The notes under the pieces: model-generated
The model's database searches: none
Seen by the model: only the letters and a program-made list of their open reading frames with translations
Told to the model about the DNA's origin: nothing
In this document: positions 56,802 through 64,000 of the stretch, one piece after another
Layout: each line of letters begins with the position of its first letter
Numbering within the stretch: position 1 is the first letter of the stretch
Translations under genes and position numbers: made by a program
Origin: Cladorrhinum sp. PSN259
Lineage: Eukaryota; Ascomycota; Sordariomycetes; Sordariales; Podosporaceae
Direction of reading: 5' to 3'
Assembly: GCA_033725935.1 (NCBI GenBank)
Contig: MU867099.1
Location: 5,981 to 69,980 of the forward strand
Length of the DNA stretch: 64,000 nt

Positions 56802-57529
56802 ATGGATCAACAACAGTCCACGCCGGGCTCTTTGAGCTGGCGATTAAGTTCGCATCCCATTACGCTATTGACATTTCTGGGGTTTCGAGTGTGTAAGTAC
56901 CGCTGCGCATTCTCGTCGCAACACCTATTCATCATCGTATTCGAGATGCTGACCCCTCGTGGTTGAACTGTCATAGCCAGCCTCCTAGTCTACCTCTTCG
57001 GACTGCTTTTCACAGACAACCTCGTAATGATTTTTATCATCACCATCTTGCTTCTCGCAGCCGATTTCTACTACATGAAGAACATTGCGGGCCGCAGGCT
57101 CGTCGGGCTAAGATGGTGGAACGAGGTCGATCCGTCGACGGGCGACTCGCACTGGGTGTTTGAGAGCAGCGAGCCCGGCACCAAGGTGATCAATGCGACC
57201 GACAGTCGGTTCTTTTGGATTGCGATTTATGCGCAGCCGCTCTTCTGGATCGCGCTGGCCATCGTGGCGATTTTCAGCTTCAAGTTTATCTGGTTGCCTC
57301 TTGTCGGTATGTGCACTTAACCAAAAGAAGGAGGAGGGTGTAAGAGGGAAAGGGGGCTAATTGGAAGGTAGCTATCGCGCTCGTCTTGACGATTACGAAC
57401 ACGCTGGCGTTTTCGAGGTGCGACAAGTTCAGTCAGGCGTCCAACATTGCGGGCAGCGCGTTTAATGGAGGGAATTTGGCGGGGAGTATCGCGACGAATA
57501 TGGTTGGGAGGTTCTTTGGGAGTAGGTGA
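56802..57529 (+). CDS. tvp23: Golgi membrane protein Tvp23
   Basis: Predicted 192-residue protein, exons 56802-56892, 56977-57306 and 57372-57529 (introns 84 and 65 nt; both phase 1). It has the FAM18/TVP23 pattern: SWRLSSHPITLLTFLGFRV, LLLAADFYYMKNIAGRRLVG, LRWWNEVDPSTGDSHWVFES, then TNTLAFSRCDKFSQASN and a Gly-rich C-terminus ending FFGSR. Four membrane helices are visible. Tvp23 is a tetraspanning late-Golgi vesicle protein that in yeast acts with Yip4/Yip5 in Golgi-endosome traffic. Complete and unremarkable. Confidence 0.96.
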
Positions 57530-58330
57530 AAAAAGGGAAGGGCAGTAAGGGTGAGAAAGAGAACAAGTATAATGCCCCAGGACTTGAAGTATTTTACTGT
57601 TAGGTGTTGGAAGTCATTGCATTGTCAGAGGGTGATGAGGTTGGCCAGGCCGTTTCAAGGTGTATTATTATGAGGGCAGAGAGGATTTATCGGCGTTTTG
57701 GGCTCAAGTTCTCTGAGGTTCCTAAATGTTTTAAAACCACTTGATGAAGAATGTTATGTGGCGACAGAACAAGAAGCAAAAAACTCACAATATCTACTTA
57801 CTGGACCTAAGGTATAAAGGGCTCATCGCTGTACGCACTGTCCGCAGCTGTCAAGGTTCTCAGTGTGTCTACGTCCGTCTGGTGGTTACCTGTCGTATAT
57901 TGTGTACTTAACTCCAGGTAAACCATACGAAGAAGCAGAAACCTAAATCTCTGTAGCATCTATCGGACCGACATACTTCTTTGTAGATTCACCGTTGGGC
58001 TTGGCATCGTAGGCTGATCAACCAGTTTTTTTTTAACATCGCCTGCGAAGACTTTAGGATCATAACCATGTGTACATTTTGAACGAATGACTTCAGACGC
58101 TATGTGCAGTCCTTCCCTTGATCCCCCGCTATCCCTAACCGTGACCCCACATAAACTCCTTTAGGAGTTTGAAACCCCTTTGGCCAGATAAACAATCAAA
58201 AAGGGTCATAAGTGCTAAATCATCCTTTTGAAACCAAAAACTGAGTATAAATGTCACCCCCCCGAAAAAAAAAATGCAACGTTCGCTTCCTTATCCCTTC
58301 ATTTGTCAATCTGAGAGAGAGAAGGACGAC
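57530..58330. other. Convergent 3' spacer
   Basis: Lies between the 3' ends of tvp23 (+) and the type I membrane protein gene (-). No coding signal. Confidence 0.6.
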
Positions 58331-59670
58331 TCAGCGCCTCCTCGCCTGCTCAATGGCGGCGTCCAGCTGCCGCTCTTCCTCTTCTAACCTCCTCACATCA
58401 TCCTCCGTCATGCCCTCCTCGACCAAGTGGGCGTATGGCGTTGCCAAGTCTCGTGGTGTTTCTCGCCCTGGTATTGGACTTGGCACTACACTTGCTCGTC
58501 CATCATCTGTTGGTCTTACCGCTGCGGAGCTTCGATCCGTGTAAGGGGTGAAGGTCTGGTTCGGATCTTGCTGTTGCTGAAGCTGTGTTGGAGATGCAGC
58601 TGCAGCGGGCGGAGTCGCCGTGGCGGCCGCGGCATTACCATCGTCAGAATAAGGGGACTGAGGCGTCGTCACGTCAACACCAGCGCGCGCTTCCTTTTCG
58701 GCGATGAGGTCGTCGACAGGGTTGCCAGAGTTGTACGAATCCACGTGAAGCAGGTTTTGCTTGCGCTTTTGTCTGCGCACGACGATCCAAACGAACGCAA
58801 TCACGGCGATCAAGCCCAAGACGCCGGCGCCGACAGCGATGCCAATCACGGCGCCTTTGGGAAGTCCGCCAGAGCTCGAATCCTTTGCACCCTGATCTCC
58901 AATCAACGGGGGGTTGGAGGATGGTGATTGAGTATTACCAGCAGGGGCCCCAGGTGTAAGGCCGTCGGTTGGCGCTTTCTCTTTTTTATAGGGTTCTGGT
59001 GATTGATAGAGGGATTCATTGAGTCGCCGTGTTTCTTGGGTAAAATCGTGCAGAACAGTGAATAGTCTACTGTAGCTGCGACCCGATCCACCGGACCAAG
59101 TCGCTTCGAAGAACAATGGGAAGCCCCATGTGTAGTTGGTATTTTTAAGTTCTTGCAAGTCCAATGTCACCGAACCCTTGGTTGTATCTGACACGACTAA
59201 ACATCTTTCGGTTAGAGATATCTTCTTTCACTTACTGGAGACTACTTATACTTACCATTGAGTCCCTCGGTTTTGCTGGCCTGACGACGCAATATGCCGT
59301 CCAGCCCTGATCCTAGTGTTCCGGTAACAATCGACTCAGAAGGGGAACGCGTTTTCGTTGCTGCCGCATTCCGAACATCCGAAAAGCTAGGGAATGAAGG
59401 GGGGTGGCCATCCTCTCGAACTGGTACTCCTTGTGCAATTACTGTTTCCCCCTTATTTGGATATTGCGGTTCGTAAAATAGTAATTTGACCTCCTCGACC
59501 TTCACACCGTTAGAAACCCATGAAAAGCTCCTGAAGTCCACCCCAGCTGGTAGCCAGAATATTGCAACGCTTTCAAAGCCCTGGGAGCTGAAGCTGACGG
59601 TATCCCCATTCGCTATCCCGAACACCAAAGCCGTGGCTGTTAGCCAACATTTTGTCGTAGGTATTCGCAT
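58331..59670 (-). CDS. Type I membrane protein with long cytosolic tail, function unknown
   Basis: Predicted 426-residue protein, minus-strand exons 59256-59670 and 58331-59196 (59-nt intron, phase 1). Signal peptide at 1-22 (MRIPTTKCWLTATALVFGIA). An ectodomain without cysteine clusters is followed by a Pro/Ser-rich stalk, a transmembrane helix at about 253-279 (GIAVGAGVLGLIAVIAFVWI) with basic stop-transfer RRQKRKQ, and a cytosolic tail with Ala/Gln-rich stretches. The tail ends in an acidic-basic helix (DDVRRLEEEERQLDAAIEQA) likely to be coiled coil. I do not recognise the family. The pattern (signal peptide, stalk, one helix, charged tail) is common among fungal surface proteins. Exon joining restores the frame exactly. 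Confidence 0.82.
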
Positions 59671-62015
59671 TCTCCTCGGTTTGACTCGTTGTATTGATTT
59701 CTGCCTCGTTCAATCTGACAATCTCATTTCTAAATCAATGCCGATGTCGTCGCTGTCGATTCTGTTTTATATCGGCCCGCCGCGTCAAGGTTTGCGAATA
59801 CAATCATCAACCGGTATCGTAGTCAATCCAGAAGAAAAGGAGAAAAGAGAGGGAAAAAGACCAAGGCCACTTCAGACCAGTCAGATTTCTGGGTATACAG
59901 AGTGATTGTAGGACACAACTGAGCCTTGTCAGCACACAAACCCACCCACACCCGCATCAGCGACCACCTTGCCTCTCCCCAAACGAACCCAAGTGCATAG
60001 CTGAACTGCATGGTCTCTCCAGCTCGAACAGTTGGACGGATTGCGCGGTCCCCTGCTTTGCCCGCCGCTGTTCTCCCCCAAATCCATCCAATCCTTTCTT
60101 CCATAGACATAGCCAGAGGGCTGAGAGGCGCAGCTCAACCAACCCGACAACCACACCCACCCTACCCCTGTCCCTACCACACCACTACCTAAAGCCCAAG
60201 CCATTCCTAAAACGGGCACCACATGGGAACAGTATGCATTCTAAAGCTTATGTACCAGGGATGATTCCCTTCGTTTTCGCCGCCCCCAGCTAGCCAGCCA
60301 GTGATCCTCCTCCTGCTTGCTTGCAAAGCCCCCGACGGCGGTTCATCATGGAAGGATGTAACAGCTTTTCGCTAGAAATGCAAAGCCGCGTGAAGGTTTC
60401 AGACGAACAGTAATTGGAAAATAGGGGCAGTTACTGTTCTGCAGCACGAGAACATCCATGGTAAGAATTCTCCTGCCTCTCCGAGTAGCCTCCCATTGGC
60501 TGCCCAATATAGCAACTTAGATACCCCAATCAATCTAGACCACCACCACAACGGCAGTGATTACTTCAGAACGGCGGCAGTATTCCGCAGCACCAAAGGA
60601 AAACCTGCTTGGTACCGGGTATGTAGATGTCAGGAGAAAGTTTCTGTGCAACAAGAGAGTAACCCGTCATGGCGCGCGGGCAAAGGATGCCTTCCGCCCG
60701 TCGGTGTGTTGGAAAAGGAAAGAAAGAAAAAAAATCGAGTCTGCCCCCTATCCCTGCTTCTTTGATGGTAGAGCGGGGTTCCCACTCAGGAATCCATCCA
60801 TCTTTGGGTCTCCCCGGTGGGCTGTCAGCAACCAAGCACCGGACATGGGGCTGAGCTGCAACATCATCAGACCCAAATTCCGATGGCTTCTTCTTCTTTG
60901 CTGTCGTTGGACAAGCGCCACTTTTGTTTTCTTGGCCCCCTTGACCCCTCCATTTTTGGGGCAGGGCGTCGGGCTTCTTCTTTTCAGAATTTCCAAATCG
61001 AGTAATAAAAAGGGTGTTGGTTCAATTTCTCCGAGTGTGGTTCAATAGTGTCGCTGCTCGTCGATGAATAACATCAAGAATGATCTGCAAATTCCATCTT
61101 GATGAGTTTGACATATGTAGCTGCGATCAGACTGTGACTGTGCAATCAAATCAGATCAGCATCTCTTGTCAGAAAATATGTCAGACTTTAGCGTGGCTAC
61201 CTAGATAGTTTTGTGCCGAATACGGAGCACCAAATTCGAAACAGCATCCTCGGACGCCTTGTTGTAATCCGAGTTCAGTCCAAACGCTCGGCTCGCATTC
61301 AGAACCGAGTTCCTATCCCCATGTAGCAAGAGCAAAGCCTGAATGGCAAGTTTGAGAGTTCGACAGTGACGGGAGAAATGGATTGAAACCACGGCGCGTA
61401 CGGGTGTAAGCCGGTCTTGAAACATTTTCGGCTGAGTGCCGTACATGTCTGTTTTTGGTAATATAAAGATAAGCAAAAGACAATGCCCACACTAGGCTGT
61501 CGATAGGACTCTCAGGAAATAGAAGCTAGAAAAAAACCTGATGAGAAAATATTAAAGAAACAATTGTAGAATAGATACAGTAACAAAAGTAGATGGTTCC
61601 TAGCTCCAAGGAATTCCACCTTGAAGCTCGTTGGAATTGAAAAGTGTTTCCGCAAGTAAATCGAACAGGCAGACTTTTAGATCTGGGTGTCGAACGAGTC
61701 ACATTATATTTGCTGTTACCACTTCACCACTTCGACTGTTCTTTTCTGTTACCCTCGGAAAGATGCGATGAGGGCTGTGAGTGGTTTGTCAAGATTTGTA
61801 TCTAGGGGGCGCTGACTGTCTTCCGAGTTGGCGTGATACGCTGAGAGGGACAGGAACCTTGGAAGGAGCGACGAGGGGAACGCAGGCAGGTACCGTGTAG
61901 GGTACCTGATACGCATTGCTCCAATCGCATTGAATTTGTAATGATTTCGTGCTTCAAACATTTGATGGGTATCAACTTCTACGGGCTATTCCAGCATTCG
62001 AACAGCCAGCGACTA
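59671..62015. other. Intergenic region, 2.3 kb
   Basis: Lies between the start of the type I membrane protein gene (-) and the stop of prp16 (-). No recognised gene. A 91-codon minus-strand frame at 61201-61476, with TPVRAVVSIHFSRHCRTLKL inside and an acceptor-like CAG just before its ATG, is the most protein-like stretch, but no partner exon was found. Confidence 0.45.
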
Positions 62016-64000
62016 CTAAAAGCCCCTACCAGCCCTCTTCCTCACAGGCTTCACCACAGCCCCGGAAGTGATCGTCTTCTTTTCCTTAGACTTTGGCCCT
62101 GCCTTCTTCACCAACTTCAATTCTTCTTCAGCCTCCAGCTGATCCTCGTGCCTCTTCTTATCAACCGCCATTTGGGCTTCAATCTCCATCTTCTTGTTGA
62201 ACTCAGTTTCGGTGACTCGCTTATCCCTGGCCGAGTAGCCTTTCTCCTTAACCGAGTAAAACACGCCTCCCAACTCAGCCAACCAGTGAGGATCCACAGA
62301 GGTCACCGTAGACATGTACTCCTTCGACGTCAAGATAAGCTCGTGGTAGATGACGTAGTCCGGAAGGAAACCAAGACCATAGAGAGCACTGGTAGGATGC
62401 AGCTGGACCGTAACACTAGTTCTCAAGTTGATGTACTCACCAATACCCTTGACCTTCGCCGCTTGGTGGTAATATCCAGAGCAAATACACTTGCGAATGA
62501 CGTCCCAGTCCGTGCCACAACTGATCATCTCCATCTGCTGCATCTTCATGATATCCAAGAGCTGGTCACGCACTTCCTTGGCTCGACGCAATGACTTCGA
62601 ATGCAGGAAGTGGCGCACGCACCATCCGTCATTATAACCGTTTGCCTTCCACTGCGAGTAAACGTGAAGATACGTCAAGTGGTCGGACTCTGGCACAAAG
62701 AACTTCTCTCGTGCTGCATCTGACTCTTCTTGTCGCTCCTTTGGTCTATAGAATACGTTAGGAACTGAGAGCATGGAGACGATCGTCACCATTTCTTCGC
62801 TGCAGCCGTATTCTTCAGACATGATAAGGAGCTTGGCTAAAGACGGATCCATAGGAAATGCATTCATCTTCCGTCCCAGCTCAGTCAGCTCACCAAGGTT
62901 ATCCAGTGCACCCAACGCCCACAAGTCAAAGAGTGATGTGGTAATGGTATCCTGAGGCGGTGGATCCATGAAATCAAAGTCTAGCAAATCCTTGACGCCG
63001 AGTGATTTAAGAAGTAGAACCGTATTGCTCAGATTCGTCCGCTGAATTTCGGGGATAGTCTGGATGTACATTTCATCCGTGTAAGCCTTCTCGGTAAAAA
63101 GACGATAAGCCTGACCAGGCCCTGTTCTTCCTGCACGACCCGAACGTTGGTTTGCATTTGCCTGAGAGATTGGCGTGATCTGTAGTGTGTCCATACCCAT
63201 GCGAGGGTTGTATACTTTCAGTTTGGAAAATCCGGCGTCCACCACATACATGATGCCATCGACCGTCAAACTAGTCTCGGCAATGTTTGTCGCCACGATA
63301 CACTTGCGAACTCCAGGAGCAGCTCGATCAAAAATTTTGGCCTGTAGATCTGCCGGCATTTGACTGTAAATAGGTAGGATGCTCAGTGGCGGGGGGTCGT
63401 TGAGGGCCTCCAGGCGTTCACGGACAAGCTCGCATGTCACCTCGATGTCCTCCTGACCAGTCATGAATACCAAAATATCACCAGCTGGTTTACCCACGTG
63501 GATTGCTAGTACTTGCTGCACAGCCTGATCCACATAATCTTCAACTGGTGATCGGTGAAACATGACATCCACAGGGAATGTTCTTCCAGGGATGGTAAAC
63601 TCGGGGGCGCCGCCATAGAAATCGGAAAAGCGCTTCGAGTTCATGGTGGCCGAGGTGACAATCAGCTTCAAGTCGCGACGCCTCTGCAAGATCTTTTTGA
63701 AAAGACCCATCAGAACGTCCGTGTTCAAAGCTCTTTCGTGTGCCTCATCCATAATAACACACGAGTAGCGGTCGAGGTCGGACTCATTAAGTGATTCTCT
63801 GAGCAATACGCCATCGGTCATGTACTTGATGACGGTATCTTTGCTGGTGCAATCTTCGAATCGAATGGCATAGCCAACGGTGCTCCCAAGCTTCACCTCC
63901 ATTTCCTCAGCAACGCGTTTAGCAACACTCATGGCCGCCACTCTTCGAGGTTGTGTACACCCAATCATACCACTCTTCCCGTAGCCATCTTCATAGAGAA
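62016..64000 (-). CDS. prp16: DEAH-box splicing helicase Prp16 (DHX38), 5' part outside window
   Basis: The C-terminal 660 residues are present as one open frame from the window edge to the stop at 62016; the N-terminal domain and Walker A lie beyond 64000. Motifs in order: CTQPRRVAA (Ia), MDEAHER (II), TSATMN (III), VATNIAETSLTVDG (V), QRSGRAGRTGPG (VI), followed by winged-helix, ratchet (HA2) and OB regions (GTDWDVIRKCICSGYYHQAA, LHPTSALYGLGF). The combination MTGQEDIEVTCE, LPIYSQMPADLQAKIF and NPRMGMDTLQITPIS fits Prp16 better than Prp2, Prp22 or Prp43. Prp16 drives remodelling of the spliceosome between the two transesterification steps. The Lys-rich C-terminus (VKPVRKRAGRGF) is normal for the group. 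Confidence 0.93.
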   Translation of the reverse strand, partial: LYEDGYGKSGMIGCTQPRRVAAMSVAKRVAEEMEVKLGSTVGYAIRFEDCTSKDTVIKYMTDGVLLRESLNESDLDRYSCVIMDEAHERALNTDVLMGLFKKILQRRRDLKLIVTSATMNSKRFSDFYGGAPEFTIPGRTFPVDVMFHRSPVEDYVDQAVQQVLAIHVGKPAGDILVFMTGQEDIEVTCELVRERLEALNDPPPLSILPIYSQMPADLQAKIFDRAAPGVRKCIVATNIAETSLTVDGIMYVVDAGFSKLKVYNPRMGMDTLQITPISQANANQRSGRAGRTGPGQAYRLFTEKAYTDEMYIQTIPEIQRTNLSNTVLLLKSLGVKDLLDFDFMDPPPQDTITTSLFDLWALGALDNLGELTELGRKMNAFPMDPSLAKLLIMSEEYGCSEEMVTIVSMLSVPNVFYRPKERQEESDAAREKFFVPESDHLTYLHVYSQWKANGYNDGWCVRHFLHSKSLRRAKEVRDQLLDIMKMQQMEMISCGTDWDVIRKCICSGYYHQAAKVKGIGEYINLRTSVTVQLHPTSALYGLGFLPDYVIYHELILTSKEYMSTVTSVDPHWLAELGGVFYSVKEKGYSARDKRVTETEFNKKMEIEAQMAVDKKRHEDQLEAEEELKLVKKAGPKSKEKKTITSGAVVKPVRKRAGRGF

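Noticed and set aside
12251..57529. Traffic-related genes (Mil1-like, vma13, vps26, tvp23) as a functional cluster
   Set aside because: They are spread over 45 kb, on both strands and interspersed with unrelated genes; the co-occurrence is probably chance among housekeeping genes.
61681..61740. tRNA-like A box (minus strand, 61719-61729) and B box (61687-61695)
   Set aside because: The boxes match the pol III consensus, but the spacing is too short, the T stem (ACTCG versus CCCAG) and acceptor stem do not pair, and no anticodon arm forms. At most a chance match or a decayed relic.

Overview
The window is nuclear DNA from a filamentous ascomycete (Pezizomycotina; Sordariomycetes or Leotiomycetes seem most likely, but I cannot place it further). 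The support is short GT..AG introns of about 50-330 nt in nearly every gene, genes on both strands with long untranslated spacers, and protein families typical of moulds. There are no bacterial operons, no CRISPR array, no rRNA or tRNA gene that I can defend, and no intact transposon. The two ends differ. Positions 1-106 are an almost pure C run that looks like a contig-end artefact. The right edge cuts a DEAH helicase gene in its N-terminal half.

Layout, left to right: gene-poor DNA to 3.7 kb; a Caf120/Skg3-type PH-domain protein (+, 3708-8030); a Ptc7-type mitochondrial PP2C phosphatase (+, 9413-10912); a DUF726/Mil1-like alpha/beta hydrolase (+, 12251-15891); a four-exon acylphosphatase that single-ORF searches miss (-, 16578-17125); V-ATPase subunit H (-, 17525-19159); a Cys-rich single-pass membrane protein (+, 20803-22023); ribosomal protein uL6/RPL9 (-, 23966-24961); retromer VPS26 (+, 26226-27357); nucleoporin Nup120/160 (-, 27937-31750); RAD51 (-, 32243-33345); a CitE/HpcH-type lyase (+, 33912-34971); a 3.5 kb gene-free stretch; a Gly-rich RRM protein (+, 38514-39452); a ChaC-type gamma-glutamylcyclotransferase with a 5-nt microexon (-, 40328-41839); a penta-EF-hand protein (+, 43331-44614); a metallo-beta-lactamase-like protein with a degenerate metal motif (-, 45190-47004); 3 kb of spacer; a protein with an N-terminal Cys/His finger and a C-terminal RING-like finger (+, 50005-51511); a spacer holding an assembly gap (52878-52887) flanked by low-complexity sequence; a single-TM fungal protein (+, 55259-56263); Golgi Tvp23 (+, 56802-57529); a type I membrane protein (-, 58331-59670); and PRP16 (-, 62016 to beyond 64000).

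The genes are mostly conserved housekeeping functions: RNA (Caf120, RRM protein, Prp16, Rpl9, Nup120), membrane traffic and acidification (DUF726/Mil1, Vma13, Vps26, Tvp23), calcium or phosphate chemistry (Pef1, PP2C, acylphosphatase), glutathione turnover (ChaC) and recombination (Rad51). They do not form a pathway cluster and I see no defence, secondary-metabolite or mobile system. The most unusual feature is exon structure. Several genes contain very small coding exons (5, 12, 13, 16, 19 and 20 nt). For the 5-nt and 13-nt exons I checked that skipping would cause an early stop. I did not find a convincing new biological system here.
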